Below, piece after piece: positions 1 to 12,309 of a stretch of 64,000 bases of DNA. A program made the position numbers and the translations under genes. Every line of letters begins with the position of its first letter. The stretch's first letter is position 1. Source of the DNA: Methanobacterium sp. SMA-27. Lineage in GTDB: Archaea; Methanobacteriota; Methanobacteria; Methanobacteriales; Methanobacteriaceae. The notes below the pieces were generated by a model. It did not search any database, was not told where the DNA came from, and worked only from the letters and a program-made list of their open reading frames with translations. Location of the stretch: NCBI RefSeq assembly GCF_000744455.1, contig NZ_JQLY01000001.1:1880001-1944000 (forward strand). Reading direction: 5' to 3'.

Positions 1-109
1 CACAGATATACTAAAACTTGAAAAAGACGACTTAAGGGCACTAACTGTTGAGTCATCTGTGCTTACAGGTGTTAAAATGGCAGGTTTAGAAGCGCCAATT
101 AAATATTAA
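1..109 (+). CDS. C-terminal end of a gene, possibly glutamate synthase-like (partial)
   Basis: An open frame enters from the left edge (codons start at base 2) and stops with TAA at 107-109. Its last 35 residues contain D-D-L-R-A-L near the start and T-G-V-K-M-A-G-L-E-A-P-I-K-Y at the very end. This resembles, from memory, the end of archaeal FMN-binding glutamate synthase domains. A glutamate synthase would fit directly upstream of ammonium transporter and PII genes, but 35 residues are too few to be sure. A hairpin and T-run follow at once, so it is probably the last gene of its operon. Confidence 0.5.
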   Translation, partial: TDILKLEKDDLRALTVESSVLTGVKMAGLEAPIKY

Positions 110-110
110 T

Positions 111-131
111 GGAATCTTTGATTCCTTTTTT
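111..131 (+). terminator. Hairpin plus T-run terminator
   Basis: GGAATC (111-116), loop TTT, and GATTCC (120-125) form a perfect 6 bp stem running into a T-run to 131. It begins one base after the stop codon of the leftmost gene, and separates that gene from the amtB promoter region. Confidence 0.6.
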
Positions 132-227
132 ATTTATTTAATTTTTTGAGTTAAAATTTTGTTTTTTTTTTATTCTCTTTTTTAATTGAATAATGGTCTT
201 AGTAATTATATCAGTTTACCAAAACGG

Positions 228-240
228 TTATATAATAATA
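228..240 (+). promoter_or_regulatory. TATA box of the first amtB
   Basis: TTATATAATAATA lies about 20-28 bases upstream of the first operator-like element at 257. Transcription would start near 255-262, leaving a leader of about 170 nt before amtB at 434. A second AT-rich candidate, CTATAAATA, lies near 356-364. The space 132-433 contains no gene; it is this promoter and leader. Confidence 0.5.
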
Positions 241-256
241 CACAAAAAAATATATC

Positions 257-270
257 GGAAGTAGGTTACC
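257..270 (+). promoter_or_regulatory. NrpR-like nitrogen operator, first copy
   Basis: The sequence GGAA-N6-TACC differs by one base from the methanogen NrpR operator GGAA-N6-TTCC. It sits at the predicted transcription start of amtB, where a repressor would block initiation during nitrogen sufficiency. The family knowledge comes from Methanococcus and Methanosarcina; the assignment here is by inspection. Confidence 0.6.
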
Positions 271-295
271 ACTATCCTATTGGTGATCAACTCTT

Positions 296-309
296 GGAAA
301 CACTTTTCA
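296..309 (+). promoter_or_regulatory. NrpR-like nitrogen operator, second copy
   Basis: GGAA-N6-TTCA, one mismatch from GGAA-N6-TTCC, lies 39 bp downstream of the first operator-like element. Tandem operators of unequal strength are known upstream of some methanogen nitrogen genes. This copy is weaker evidence by itself; its position next to the other copy is the main support. Confidence 0.45.
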
Positions 310-433
310 GGGAATTAAAAATTTATTCCTAAAAAATCCAGTTTAAATATTTAAACTATAAATAAGGCTCAAAAATTCGAGCAAATTAATAAAAAACCTA
401 AAAGAACCTAAACTTTTAATGGAGGAAACATAA

Positions 434-1666
434 ATGGATCCATTTCTTAACTCTGGCGATACTGCTTGGATGTTAATATCCACAGCATTAGTTATTCTGA
501 TGACAATTCCAGGTGTAGCACTCTTTTATGGAGGGCTTATCAGAAGAGAAAATGTTTTAAATACTATATTTTTATCATTTATAAGTTTTGCAATTGTGAG
601 TATAATTTGGTTTGTATATGGATACGATCTAGCATTTGGTGCTGATATTTGGGGATTCATAGGAACATTGGCTAACCCATTATTTGGAGGAGTGATTGAA
701 TCAAATTCCCTTTCAACATATGCTCCAACAATCCCAACAGGATTATATGCAGTGTTCCAAATGACATTTGCTGCCATTACAGTAGCACTGATATCTGGTG
801 CGGTTGTTGAAAGAATGAAATTTTCAGCATGGCTTGCTTTTATTCCTGTATGGATAACCCTGGTATACATACCAGTTTCCCACTGGATGTGGGGTGGGGG
901 ATGGTTAGCACAAATGGGTGCTCTTGACTTTGCAGGAGGTACTGTTGTCCATGTAAATTGTGGTATGGCTGCATTAGCATTAGTTCTACTTCTAGGTGCA
1001 AGAAAAAATTCACAGTTACTCCCTCATCATCTGGGATATTCTATAATAGGTACCGGACTTCTATGGTTTGGATGGTTTGGATTTAACGCAGGATCTGCAT
1101 TGGGTGCAACAAATTTAGCTGTTTCAGCAATGATAGTAACTAATATGTCAGCTGCTGTGGGTATGATTACATGGATACTTATGGATAAACTAGAAACTGG
1201 TAAACCAACACTTTTAGGAGCACTTTCAGGCGCAATTGCAGGATTGGCAGCAATCACACCTGCAGCAGGTTATGTAAATATCACTGCAGCAATAATAATT
1301 GGATTCATAGCATCTATATGTGCATACTATGCAGTATCACACCTGAAACCACGGCTTGGATATGATGATTCTCTAGATGTGTTTGGGATACACGGAGTTT
1401 GTGGAATTGTTGGAACATTAGCTGTTGGAATCTTTGCTACCCCTCTAATAAATAGTGCAATAAAAGGAGGATTAATAGCAGGCAACCCTGGACAGATTGG
1501 TATCCAGCTTCTTGCTGTTTTGGTGATCGGAGTATATGCATTCGTAATGACTTTGATAATTGGTAAAATAATAGACATGACCATAGGATTAAGGGTCGAA
1601 ACTAAAGATGAAGTTCAGGGTCTCGATATTAATCTACACGAGGAATCCGGTTACAGACTGTCATGA
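434..1666 (+). CDS. amtB: Ammonium transporter, first copy
   Basis: An Amt/MEP/Rh ammonium channel of 410 residues with about 11 membrane segments. The conserved pore elements are visible: [11 protein letters not shown] followed by GALDFAGG (the structural Asp), the first pore histidine in GGTVVHVN, and the second in FGIHGVCG. The C-terminal cytoplasmic tail has the GLRV and E-E-S-G-Y-R elements that contact PII proteins. Good spacing GGAGG occurs 7 bases before the ATG. It is followed by its own glnK 61 bp downstream. The protein closely matches the second copy at 2482, so the amtB-glnK pair was tandemly duplicated. Expression is probably controlled by the two NrpR-like sites upstream. Confidence 0.97.
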   Translation: MDPFLNSGDTAWMLISTALVILMTIPGVALFYGGLIRRENVLNTIFLSFISFAIVSIIWFVYGYDLAFGADIWGFIGTLANPLFGGVIESNSLSTYAPTIPTGLYAVFQMTFAAITVALISGAVVERMKFSAWLAFIPVWITLVYIPVSHWMWGGGWLAQMGALDFAGGTVVHVNCGMAALALVLLLGARKNSQLLPHHLGYSIIGTGLLWFGWFGFNAGSALGATNLAVSAMIVTNMSAAVGMITWILMDKLETGKPTLLGALSGAIAGLAAITPAAGYVNITAAIIIGFIASICAYYAVSHLKPRLGYDDSLDVFGIHGVCGIVGTLAVGIFATPLINSAIKGGLIAGNPGQIGIQLLAVLVIGVYAFVMTLIIGKIIDMTIGLRVETKDEVQGLDINLHEESGYRLS

Positions 1667-1718
1667 ATAGGTATAAATGAGTATACCGGAATAATAGAAT
1701 CATAATAAGGATTACTGA

Positions 1719-2066
<348 letters not shown>

Positions 2067-2069
2067 TCC

Positions 2070-2098
2070 TCCTTTTTTTTTATTTTTATTTTTTTTAA
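2070..2098 (+). terminator. T-rich terminator after glnK
   Basis: A long pyrimidine tract, with T runs of 8, 5 and 8 bases, begins a few bases after the glnK stop. Archaeal transcription terminates efficiently at such oligo-T tracts. It separates the two amtB-glnK units. Confidence 0.55.
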
Positions 2099-2248
2099 TC
2101 TACAAATGATTTACATTGTGTAATTGGTATTGTCTATTATCCTCAATAGAAATTATTATTTTTTGAAAAATATTTATTCTAATTCAATTAATCTAAACGA
2201 AGCCCGTTTAAGTAAGGAACAATACTGAATTTGGATTGAATCAAAACC

Positions 2249-2258
2249 TTTATATATT
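2249..2258 (+). promoter_or_regulatory. TATA box of the second amtB
   Basis: TTTATATATT precedes the perfect operator at 2282 by about 24 bases, the normal TATA-to-start distance in archaea. The region 2099-2481 is otherwise gene-free: it is this promoter and a leader of about 200 nt that includes the palindrome TTCCATGGAA near 2370. Confidence 0.6.
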
Positions 2259-2281
2259 AAAAAATTCAACAACAATATGTC

Positions 2282-2295
2282 GGAAGTATGTTTCC
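2282..2295 (+). promoter_or_regulatory. NrpR operator, perfect match
   Basis: GGAA-GTATGT-TTCC matches the methanogen NrpR consensus GGAA-N6-TTCC exactly. It overlaps the predicted transcription start of the second amtB-glnK unit, so NrpR should repress the unit when nitrogen is sufficient and release it when 2-oxoglutarate rises. The nrpR gene itself is not in the window. Confidence 0.75.
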
Positions 2296-2481
2296 TACAT
2301 CCGATGAGTTTAGGTCAATAGTATGAAATTTAATTGAGGGGTGGAGAACATTGAAATGTTAATTTTATTCCATGGAAATTCACTTAAAAATCAAAATAAT
2401 TGAAGAATATTTAAATAATAATTAAATTCAAAAATTCAACAAAAAAATTAAATTCATAGAATTATAAAAAGGGGGAAAAAT

Positions 2482-4061
<1,580 letters not shown>

Positions 4062-4257
4062 TTCTAAAAATTTTTTTCCTTACTTTTTATTTGGTCGTTT
4101 GGAGGCGTCGATTTTAATAAATTAAGGATTAAATTATAGAAATTAAATTTTGTTTTCAACCCATAAACTGTTTAATATTTTTTTTATTTTTTTGAATCAT
4201 TTTTATAAATCTTTGATCTTAACAAAAAAATTAAAATTTAGATGTTTAATGATGTTT

Positions 4258-5139
4258 TTACCATCCTCTTTTTTGCAGAATCTCATTTTCAGGTATTTGA
4301 CTTATTTCAAGACCTGGCATTGCCTTTCCAAGTTCAGTTGAAACATCTGCTATTATTTCTGCATCTTGGTAGTGTGTTGTAGCTTCTACTATTGCCTTTG
4401 CAACTAATCGTGGGTTTTCTGATTTGAAAATTCCTGATCCAACAAAAACACCATCAGCTCCAAGCTGCATCATTAGTGCTGCGTCTGCTGGTGTTGCAAC
4501 ACCACCTGCTGCAAAATTCACAACTGGAAGCCTTCCTAGTTTAGCAGTTTCTTTAACAAGTTCTAAAGGGGCTTCTATTTCTCGAGCAACACTCCAGAGT
4601 TCTTCTTCTGTTTTGTCCCGAAGTTCTCGAATTCCACCCATAATCTTCCTCATGTGACGAACTGCTTCAACAACGTTTCCAGTCCCTGCTTCGCCTTTGG
4701 TACGAATCATTGCAGCTCCTTCATCAACTCTTCTTAAACCTTCTCCAAGATTACGTGCACCACAAACAAAAGGTATGGTGAATTTTTTCTTGTCAACATG
4801 GAATTGTTCATCTGCAGGTGTTAAAACCTCACTTTCATCTATCATATCAACCCCAAGATGTTCGAGTACCTGTGCTTCAACAAAATGACCAATTCTTACC
4901 TTGGCCATTACAGGAATACTCACAGCATCCATTATTTCCACAACCTTGGAAGGGTCAGCCATTCTTGCAACTCCCCCAGCTGCACGTATATCTGCCGGTA
5001 CTCTCTCAAGAGCCATGACAGAAACTGCACCTGATTCTTCTGCAATAACAGCTTGTTCAGCGTTAACAACATCCATGATAACTCCACCTTTGGTCATCTT
5101 CGCAAATCCTTTCTTCAAAACTTCTGTTCCATGCAACAT
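4258..5139 (-). CDS. pdxS: Pyridoxal 5'-phosphate synthase, PdxS subunit
   Basis: A TIM-barrel PdxS/PDX1 protein of 293 residues, full length. It makes PLP from ribose 5-phosphate, glyceraldehyde 3-phosphate and ammonia supplied by the glutaminase PdxT. Catalytic residues can be placed: D23 in [10 protein letters not shown]80 in [10 protein letters not shown] (sugar Schiff base) and K148 in [10 protein letters not shown]. The phosphate-binding [14 protein letters not shown] segment is present near residue 230. A strong AGGAGGGATC ribosome site precedes the ATG. No pdxT lies next to it, so the partner must be encoded elsewhere. The gene converges with the second glnK. Confidence 0.97.
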   Translation of the reverse strand: MLHGTEVLKKGFAKMTKGGVIMDVVNAEQAVIAEESGAVSVMALERVPADIRAAGGVARMADPSKVVEIMDAVSIPVMAKVRIGHFVEAQVLEHLGVDMIDESEVLTPADEQFHVDKKKFTIPFVCGARNLGEGLRRVDEGAAMIRTKGEAGTGNVVEAVRHMRKIMGGIRELRDKTEEELWSVAREIEAPLELVKETAKLGRLPVVNFAAGGVATPADAALMMQLGADGVFVGSGIFKSENPRLVAKAIVEATTHYQDAEIIADVSTELGKAMPGLEISQIPENEILQKRGW

Positions 5140-5396
5140 AATGATCCCTCCTGATTAGGTTATTTAAATATATTAATTAAAATTATTTCAAAAACAATAA
5201 AAAGTCTGAAAAACCATTATACAAACTTTTTATAACTCACGAAACAATTATAAAATCTTTTTCTATCATATCTAATTCAGTTTTTGAATATATTAAAAAT
5301 TTTGTATTTTGAATAAATTCATATTATGATTAGAAAAAGAAATTTTCCATTTACAAATAGGCATATCAATAAATAGGTTTACAGATAACAAGGATT

Positions 5397-6944
5397 ATGC
5401 AAAAATTATTGAAGGGCAGTTTTATAATTTTAATAGGAACTATAATCTTCAGGATAGGAGGATATATTTTTGCAGTTTTAATGCTATCCTTGCTTGGAGT
5501 AGAGGGTTATGGTATTTTAAACCTTGTTATGTCTTTTCAATGGATTTTAATATTGATTGCAGTTGCAGGACTTCCCCCTGCAATTGCAAAGTATGTTTCT
5601 GAATACCTTGCCAAGGATGATAAATTCATGGTAAAACAGGTCATTGTAACTTCCTTGAAGATCATGCTCTTAATGAGTTTCATATTCACTGCAATATTCT
5701 TCTTTATGGCCAAACCACTAGCAGATTTCTTTAATGGCGGGCCAGAAGTTGTTATCTTGTTCCAAGTGGTAAGTTTTATTGCTCCTTTCAGTGTTATTTT
5801 AGGGTTATTCCGGGGTGTTTTTCAAGGATATCAACGAATGACGGATATTCTTATAACCCGAGCAGTTGAGCAGATATTCATGATAAGCCTGGCAGTTTCA
5901 TTCATTCTTATTGGATTTTACGTCTTAGGAGCAGTAATAGGGGCAGTAGTTGGATTCGGAATTGCTGCAGTTTCTGCAGTTCTCATATTTAGAAAATATC
6001 TGTGGGACGATATAAAAAATGTAAAAAAACCTGAAAATTCTGTGAATGAATATAAACTTGCTAAAAAACTATTGATATTTAGTTCGCCAATAATTATAAC
6101 AGGTCTGGCTGAACTAACTTTATTTCAAACTGGAAACTTTATTATCCCATTATTTTTGAATTTTTCGTATCTGGGTTACTACAATATAGCAAGCCCCATT
6201 GCAAGACTTCCTCTTGTAATATCATCTTCGGTTGCTGTAGCACTTCTACCCGCAGCTTCAGAAGCATTAGCTCTTAATGGTAAAGATCTAGTGAAAAGGT
6301 ATGTTGTACACTCTTACAGATACTTGTTCATTGTTCTTCTCCCATTATGTGCATTTGTTATAATATTTGGACAACCCATAATGGCTCTGTTATTTCCAAG
6401 GGCACCATTAGCCTACAGTTTTGCTGGAACTGCGTTGAGCATCCTTGTAATTGGTATGGCATTTTTTTCTGTCTATGGAATCTCTGCTAGTGTACTTCAG
6501 GGTGCAGGTAAACCCTATCCTGCAATGTTCTTTCTGGTGATTGGAACCGTTACCAATCTTATATTAACTATAATCCTTGTACCAATATTGGGATTGAATG
6601 GAGCAGCAATTGCAACAATGTCAGCTTCATTTATTATAATGGTCCTTACTACCTTAAAAAGTCTTCAAGTTACTGAAACAAAGCTGCCTTATGCCAATTT
6701 AATTAAAATCACAATAGCATCGATTTTATTGGGATTTTGCCTTTTATTAATGCCAAAAACAATCACAGGAATGTTAATATCCATTTTATTAATACCTGTT
6801 GTTTACATTCTGATTTTGGCATTTACCCAAGCGCTAGAAATGAGAGATTTGATACTCATAAACAAAGCGGGAAATCGCATAGGTCCACTTTCAAAACACA
6901 TAACAAGATTTACCAAATTTTTGAAAAGATTTGTAACAGAATGA
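5397..6944 (+). CDS. Polysaccharide/lipid-linked oligosaccharide flippase (MOP superfamily)
   Basis: A 515-residue integral membrane protein with about 14 hydrophobic segments. The N-terminal pattern (K-G-S-F-I-I-L-I-G-T then Y-G-I-L-N-L-V) and the central F-R-G-V-F-Q-G-Y-Q-R-M segment are typical of Wzx/MurJ/SpoVB-like exporters of the MOP family. These flip lipid-linked sugars, such as pseudomurein or N-glycan precursors, across the membrane; the substrate here is not predictable. It is monocistronic, with convergent acs 46 bp past its stop. The ATG at 5397 has only a weak AAGGAT ribosome site. Confidence 0.85.
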   Translation: MQKLLKGSFIILIGTIIFRIGGYIFAVLMLSLLGVEGYGILNLVMSFQWILILIAVAGLPPAIAKYVSEYLAKDDKFMVKQVIVTSLKIMLLMSFIFTAIFFFMAKPLADFFNGGPEVVILFQVVSFIAPFSVILGLFRGVFQGYQRMTDILITRAVEQIFMISLAVSFILIGFYVLGAVIGAVVGFGIAAVSAVLIFRKYLWDDIKNVKKPENSVNEYKLAKKLLIFSSPIIITGLAELTLFQTGNFIIPLFLNFSYLGYYNIASPIARLPLVISSSVAVALLPAASEALALNGKDLVKRYVVHSYRYLFIVLLPLCAFVIIFGQPIMALLFPRAPLAYSFAGTALSILVIGMAFFSVYGISASVLQGAGKPYPAMFFLVIGTVTNLILTIILVPILGLNGAAIATMSASFIIMVLTTLKSLQVTETKLPYANLIKITIASILLGFCLLLMPKTITGMLISILLIPVVYILILAFTQALEMRDLILINKAGNRIGPLSKHITRFTKFLKRFVTE

Positions 6945-6990
6945 TTCCACAAAAAAGTTTACATCCCCTTTTTAGTTTGGAGAATCATAT

Positions 6991-8946
6991 TCAATCTATT
7001 ACCTTATCAATCTCATCAACAACTTCAGGATTTGCGAGTGTGCTGATATCCCCAACTGGATATCCCTTAACCTTAGCCTTAATAACTCTACGCATGATCT
7101 TACCAGAACGTGTCTTTGGAAGATCTGATACCCAATTTACACATGCAGGAGTTGCAATTGGACCTATCTCCATTCTAACATGATTTATAAGTGCCTCTTT
7201 AAGGTTTTCTTCTGATTTGTAATTTTCTTTCAGTACAATAAATGCACAAATTTCTTCACCCTTTATTTCATCTGGTTTTCCCACTACAGCGGCCTCAGCA
7301 ACACCAGGGTGACTTACAAGAGCAGATTCAACTTCTGCAGTGCTTATTCTGTGCCCTGCAACATTTAACACATCATCTTCTCTTCCTTGTATCCAAAAAT
7401 AACCATCTTCATCCTTTCTTGCAACGTCACCACTTAGGTAGATATTCTTAAAAGTGCTCCAGTAAGCCTCAACATATCTATCAGGATCTTTGTAAAGGGT
7501 TCTAAACATTGACGGCCATGTTGATTTTATAACTAAATGTCCCCCACCACCAACAACAGATTTACCATCATCATCCACTACATCAGCTATTACAGTTGGG
7601 AATGGTTTAACAGCAGATCCGGGTTTTAGTTTTGAAATTGGTAAAGGAGTTATAAGATGCATTCCTGTTTCAGTCTGCCACCACGTGTCCATAATAGGAC
7701 ATTTTCCTTTCCCAATAATATTATAATACCATATCCATGCTTCAGGATTAATAGGTTCTCCCACACTTCCTAAAAGACGTAACGAACTCAGATCATATTT
7801 TTCAGGCCATTTTTCTCCAAATTTCATAAACATTCTAACAGTTGTAGGTGCTGTATAAAACACTGAAACGCCATACTTTTCAACCATGCCCCATATCCTT
7901 CCAGGATCCGGGAAATCAGGTGTTCCCTCATATATCAAAGATGTTGCCCCAATTAGAAGTGGTGCGTAAACGATATAACTATGTCCTGTAATCCAACCAA
8001 TATCGGCAGCACACCACCATACATCCTCCTCCTGAATATCAAAGACAAATTTCATTGTTGTGTAAACCCCTACAGCATAACCTGCATGGACATGTACAAC
8101 ACCCTTGGGTTTACCTGTTGTACCCGAGGTGTATAGTATGAATAAAGGATCTTCAGAATCCATTTCTTCAGTTTTACATTCGGTATCACTGTTTTCCATA
8201 ATCTCGTGCCACCAGACATCAGTTGGACTATGCATTTCAACTGGGAGGTCAGCATGATTAATAACTATCAATTTTTCAATGGATGGTATCTTATCCATTA
8301 TTTTATCTACATTTTCCTTGAGATTTATGATCTTACCCCTTCTAGTAAAACCATCTGCAGTTATAGCAATTTTAGAACCTGAATCATTTATTCGGTCCTG
8401 GAAAGCTTTAGCCCAAAACCCTGAAAAAACAACAGAATGAATTGCACCAATTTTTGCACATGCAAGCATTGCAATAGGAAGTTCAAGTATCATCGGAAGA
8501 TATATACTCACAGTATCTCCTTTTTCCACTCCAAAACCTCTAAGTACATTTGCAAATTTGTTTACTTCTTTGTAAAGTTCAATATAGGTCAAACTACGGA
8601 CTTCTCCAGATTCTCCTTCCCATAAATAGGCTATTTTTTCTCTATTCGGCCCTTTAATATGCCTATCAAGCGCATTATGAATTATATTGAACTTACCTTC
8701 TAAAAACCATTTTGCATGGGGAGGATTCCATTCAAAAGTTTTTCTGTATGGTTTAAACCATTCAAGTTCCCTTGCAAGATCATTCCAGAACCATTCTGGA
8801 TTTTCACTTGCTCTTTCAAGTAGTTCATCATAATCATGAACATCTTGTGTTTCCATCCACTTTTTTATGTTAGTTTCATCTGTCAGTATTTTTGAAGGTT
8901 TAAAAATCCTTTTTTCTTTTAGTAAAGTATCTAAATCTCTGGGCAT
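6991..8946 (-). CDS. acs: Acetyl-CoA synthetase, AMP-forming
   Basis: A 651-residue ANL-family acyl-CoA synthetase, the normal Acs length. It activates acetate to acetyl-AMP and then acetyl-CoA for carbon assimilation. The phosphate-binding [11 protein letters not shown] is at 272-281, the TWWQTETG motif at 421-428 includes the Trp that restricts the pocket to acetate, and the catalytic, acetylatable Lys is K616 in [10 protein letters not shown]. The N-terminal ACAS_N region is present. A GAGAGGAT ribosome site precedes the ATG. The gene is divergent from the ThDP enzyme at 9147 across about 200 bp. Confidence 0.96.
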   Translation of the reverse strand: MPRDLDTLLKEKRIFKPSKILTDETNIKKWMETQDVHDYDELLERASENPEWFWNDLARELEWFKPYRKTFEWNPPHAKWFLEGKFNIIHNALDRHIKGPNREKIAYLWEGESGEVRSLTYIELYKEVNKFANVLRGFGVEKGDTVSIYLPMILELPIAMLACAKIGAIHSVVFSGFWAKAFQDRINDSGSKIAITADGFTRRGKIINLKENVDKIMDKIPSIEKLIVINHADLPVEMHSPTDVWWHEIMENSDTECKTEEMDSEDPLFILYTSGTTGKPKGVVHVHAGYAVGVYTTMKFVFDIQEEDVWWCAADIGWITGHSYIVYAPLLIGATSLIYEGTPDFPDPGRIWGMVEKYGVSVFYTAPTTVRMFMKFGEKWPEKYDLSSLRLLGSVGEPINPEAWIWYYNIIGKGKCPIMDTWWQTETGMHLITPLPISKLKPGSAVKPFPTVIADVVDDDGKSVVGGGGHLVIKSTWPSMFRTLYKDPDRYVEAYWSTFKNIYLSGDVARKDEDGYFWIQGREDDVLNVAGHRISTAEVESALVSHPGVAEAAVVGKPDEIKGEEICAFIVLKENYKSEENLKEALINHVRMEIGPIATPACVNWVSDLPKTRSGKIMRRVIKAKVKGYPVGDISTLANPEVVDEIDKVID

Positions 8947-9109
8947 TATATATCCTCTCTTAAATCTTTTAATACTTCGTTCTGCAACTTAAAAGTTATT
9001 TAATGATATATCTGGGATTTAAAAAATATGTTCCATAATGAGTTTAAATGGATTTTCAAGTATTATTATCTAATTTGAGACATTAATAAGTTATGAATTT
9101 TACAGCCCT

Positions 9110-9122
9110 AATATTTATAAAA
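9110..9122 (+). promoter_or_regulatory. TATA box of the ThDP enzyme/radical SAM operon
   Basis: ATATTTATAAAAA is about 27-37 bases upstream of the ATG at 9147. This spacing predicts a leaderless or nearly leaderless mRNA, and argues against the in-frame ATG at 9093, which would lie upstream of the promoter. Confidence 0.5.
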
Positions 9123-9146
9123 AGTAAAAACAATATAGAAAAAGTA

Positions 9147-10760
9147 ATGGAATCAGATAATTTACGATGTGCAGATGCACTTGTTAAAATTTTAGAACTT
9201 AATGGTGTTAAATTTCTTTTTGGACATCCCGGAGAACAGATACTACCTTTCTACGATGCAATGCGCGAATCCAAAATAAAACATATACTCATGAGACATG
9301 AACAGGGTGCTGCACATGCAGCAGATGGTTATGCTAGGGCATCGGGAAGTATTGGTGTTTGTGCTGCAACTGGAGGCCCTGGTGCTTTGAATCTTATAAT
9401 GGGAGTTGCAACGGCCTATAAAGATTCTGTTCCCCTAATTGTGATAACTGGTGATGTTCCAAGGGATATGAAAGGTAAAAAAGGGTTTCAGGATATTGAT
9501 ATTGGGGCTGTCTTCAAACCCATCACACTCAAAAGCTTCGATATTAAAAATCCGCAAGAAGGTATTTTAACCTTAAAAAAAGCAATTGAAACTTTGACAT
9601 ATAACCAAAAAGGTCCAATTCATCTTAATTTTCCAAAAGATGTGCTTGAGAGTTATGTTGATAGATCGATACTGGAATCACTTGAATGTGAGAATGAAGA
9701 GTACAAAACAAAAATTGATTTTAAAAAACTGCATAAAGCTATTAAATTACTCAAAAACTCTGAAAAACCCCTTATACTTGCAGGAGCTGGAACTGTATGG
9801 TCAAAAGCATCAGATTCTCTAACAAAATTTGCTATGAAAAATGAAATCCCAGTTGTTACCACTTACCCTGCAAGAGGAGTAGTATCAGAAGAAAGTTCAA
9901 TTGCACTAGGTATGATTGGTTTAAGAGGTACAGAAGCAGCCAATTATGCCGGGAAAAATTGTGATGTTTTAATAGCTCTTGGTTGTAAATTCTCAGAACG
10001 TACGTTATTGGGAATTGGAAACTGTAAAATAATTCATATTAACATCGACAAGTCCGTTTTGACAGGGGATGTTAAAATTCAGGGGGATGTTAAAGAATTT
10101 TTAGACAGGATAATGGATGTTAAATTTAAGAAAAGTGAAAACTGGCATTCAATTATTAATAAACTTTCAACTAAACACCACATAAATACAAACTATCCAA
10201 ACGTCCCTATAAAACCACAAAGAGCCATTAAAGAAATATTGGATGCATCGGGAGATTCCATAGTTGTAAACGATGCCGGAACACATACTACATGGGTCAC
10301 ACTTTTAATATCTGTTAAAACTCCATCATCACTCCTTTTTTCTGGAGGATTCGGACCAATGGGATATGGTATTCCTGGAGCTATTGGTGCTGCACTAGCA
10401 AATCCCAATAAGAGAGTAGTTGCAGTGGTAGGTGACGGAGACTTTCAGATGACATCACAAGAACTTGCAACCATTAATGAATTAGCTCTACCAATTATTA
10501 TTTGTATCATAAACAACAACTCACTAAGAATAATAAAACAATGGCAAGAAATGCAATACGGAGAAAGTTATCAAGTTGAACTTGAAAATCCTGATTTTAT
10601 AAAACTTTCAGATGCATATCACGTCCTTGCATCGCGGGTTGATTCACCAGGAGAAGTTTTTAATGCAGTACAAAAAGCTTTAACTTTAAACATACCATAC
10701 CTAATTGAAGTTTTAGTCGATGAAAAAGAAGAAATACCACTCCCAGAGGTTTTAGAATGA
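9147..10760 (+). CDS. Thiamine diphosphate enzyme, acetolactate synthase large-subunit-like
   Basis: A 537-residue ThDP-dependent enzyme of the IlvB/Ndl family. The Pyr domain has F-G-H-P-G-E-Q and the activating Glu in RHEQGAAHAADGYARA; the PP domain has VVGDGDFQM then INNNS for the Mg-diphosphate. Start chosen at ATG 9147 because a TATA box sits just upstream; the frame is open from 9093. The gene overlaps the radical SAM gene by four bases (ATGA), so they form one operon. No regulatory small subunit is adjacent, unlike the anabolic ilvBN. It could therefore be a dedicated 2-oxoacid decarboxylase or carboligase rather than the valine/isoleucine enzyme. Confidence 0.8.
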   Translation: MESDNLRCADALVKILELNGVKFLFGHPGEQILPFYDAMRESKIKHILMRHEQGAAHAADGYARASGSIGVCAATGGPGALNLIMGVATAYKDSVPLIVITGDVPRDMKGKKGFQDIDIGAVFKPITLKSFDIKNPQEGILTLKKAIETLTYNQKGPIHLNFPKDVLESYVDRSILESLECENEEYKTKIDFKKLHKAIKLLKNSEKPLILAGAGTVWSKASDSLTKFAMKNEIPVVTTYPARGVVSEESSIALGMIGLRGTEAANYAGKNCDVLIALGCKFSERTLLGIGNCKIIHINIDKSVLTGDVKIQGDVKEFLDRIMDVKFKKSENWHSIINKLSTKHHINTNYPNVPIKPQRAIKEILDASGDSIVVNDAGTHTTWVTLLISVKTPSSLLFSGGFGPMGYGIPGAIGAALANPNKRVVAVVGDGDFQMTSQELATINELALPIIICIINNNSLRIIKQWQEMQYGESYQVELENPDFIKLSDAYHVLASRVDSPGEVFNAVQKALTLNIPYLIEVLVDEKEEIPLPEVLE

Positions 10761-12109
10761 AGGTTTTAATGATAAATCCCCCATATAACTCATCAAAATA
10801 TAAATTTATAGGCTTAGTGGCACCTCCTCTCGGAATAGCTTATATAGCAGCCATGCTACAAAGAAACGGCGTTACAGTAAGAATATTGGATGCACCAGCA
10901 CTTGAATACGATCATGATGCAGTGAAGAATGAAATTCAAAAATATTCACCAGATATAATATCAATTACTGCTGTAACCCCAACAATTGACAGCGCCATTA
11001 AAACAGCTCAAATATCAAAGGAAGTTTGTCCAGATTCAATAACTGTTCTAGGTGGCTATCATCCCACATTCACTTATCAGGAAGTACTAAAAAACAACTA
11101 TGTTGACGTTGTTGTGTGCGGTGAAGGGGAGCAAACAATGGTAGAACTCGTAGATGCTATTGAAAAGGGCAAAAATTTAAAAGAAGTAAATGGGATTGCA
11201 ATCAAAAACTTCAAAACTCCACCCAGAAAAATAATAGATGATCTGGATAGTATCCCCTTTCCAGCCAGACACTTACTTCCAATGGATGAATACAAAATAC
11301 TAAATATGAAATTAACTACAGGTACAATTGTATCTGGAAGAGGATGTCCCTACAACTGTTCTTTCTGCGCATCATCGGCAATGCACGGCCATAAATTGAG
11401 ATTAAGATCTGCTGAAAATGTAGTGGATGAAATGGAACATCTTGTTAACGACCACGACATTGAGATGATCGCATTTATGGATGATACATTCACTATCAAT
11501 AAGAACCGTGTATATGAGATATGTGAAACTATTAAAGATAGAGGACTCGATAACTATTGGGGATGCACAGCACGTGTAGATACAATATCTGAAGAACTTT
11601 TGAAAACCATGAAAGATGCAGGATGTATCACCATGTTTTTAGGTGTTGAATCGTCTGATCAACAAGTTTTAAACCAGTTAAATAAAAATACCAATATAAA
11701 CAGGATAAAAAAAACATTTGAACTCACTAAAAAATATGGGATGAGAACAATTGCATCTGTGGTATTAGGAATGCCCGGAGATACAAAGAGAAGTATAAAA
11801 AGTACTATAAAATTTGTTAAAACACTTGAACCATCATATGCCGTGTTTTCACTTGCAACACCATATCCTGGAACTGAGTTTTATCTAAAAGCAGCCAGTG
11901 AGAATCTTATAAAAATTAATGACTGGTCCAAATATACTCTTCTGAGTCCTGTGCTTGAAACAGTTGATTGTTCCCTTGAAGAGCTTAGAAAGCTTCAAAG
12001 AAAAGCATTTACAGAATTTTATTTAAGACCCGGATACATTGCCAGGAGAACTTGGATAGACGGACCAATAATCCTTAAAACGATAGCATCCATTGTAAAG
12101 GGTGTTTAA
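10757..12109 (+). CDS. B12-binding-domain radical SAM protein
   Basis: A 450-residue protein with an N-terminal cobalamin-binding Rossmann domain (M-I-N-P-P-Y, then L-G-G-Y-H-P-T near 98-104) and a radical SAM core with the cluster motif C197-x3-C201-x2-C204 (GRGCPYNCSFC). The family includes methyltransferases and ring-forming enzymes that act on unreactive carbons. Start and stop overlap the upstream ThDP enzyme (ATGA), so translation is coupled. The substrate is unknown; pairing with a ThDP carboligase hints at a small biosynthetic pathway, which is inference. Confidence 0.85.
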   Translation: MKVLMINPPYNSSKYKFIGLVAPPLGIAYIAAMLQRNGVTVRILDAPALEYDHDAVKNEIQKYSPDIISITAVTPTIDSAIKTAQISKEVCPDSITVLGGYHPTFTYQEVLKNNYVDVVVCGEGEQTMVELVDAIEKGKNLKEVNGIAIKNFKTPPRKIIDDLDSIPFPARHLLPMDEYKILNMKLTTGTIVSGRGCPYNCSFCASSAMHGHKLRLRSAENVVDEMEHLVNDHDIEMIAFMDDTFTINKNRVYEICETIKDRGLDNYWGCTARVDTISEELLKTMKDAGCITMFLGVESSDQQVLNQLNKNTNINRIKKTFELTKKYGMRTIASVVLGMPGDTKRSIKSTIKFVKTLEPSYAVFSLATPYPGTEFYLKAASENLIKINDWSKYTLLSPVLETVDCSLEELRKLQRKAFTEFYLRPGYIARRTWIDGPIILKTIASIVKGV

Positions 12110-12309
12110 AGGTATATAACTACTATTTTTAATATATTTTCATCTAGCTAATGATATGATAATAGTATAGTTAAATGAAAAAGAACTATCAATAATTTCA
12201 AAAATTGAAGATGAATCCCTTAACAACGAAGGAAAATGAAATTTAAAATACTAGGGAATAGATTTATACTCTTAAAAAAATTAAAAAAAAAGAAAAGTTC
12301 AAAAATAGA

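Noticed and set aside
2369..2378. TTCCATGGAA palindrome as a further NrpR site
   Set aside because: It has the half-sites in the reverse order (TTCC-N2-GGAA) and wrong spacing, so it is not a proper GGAA-N6-TTCC operator.
4150..4341. A short plus-strand frame after glnK
   Set aside because: Phe/Leu-rich AT-driven translation without a ribosome site, overlapping the end of pdxS.
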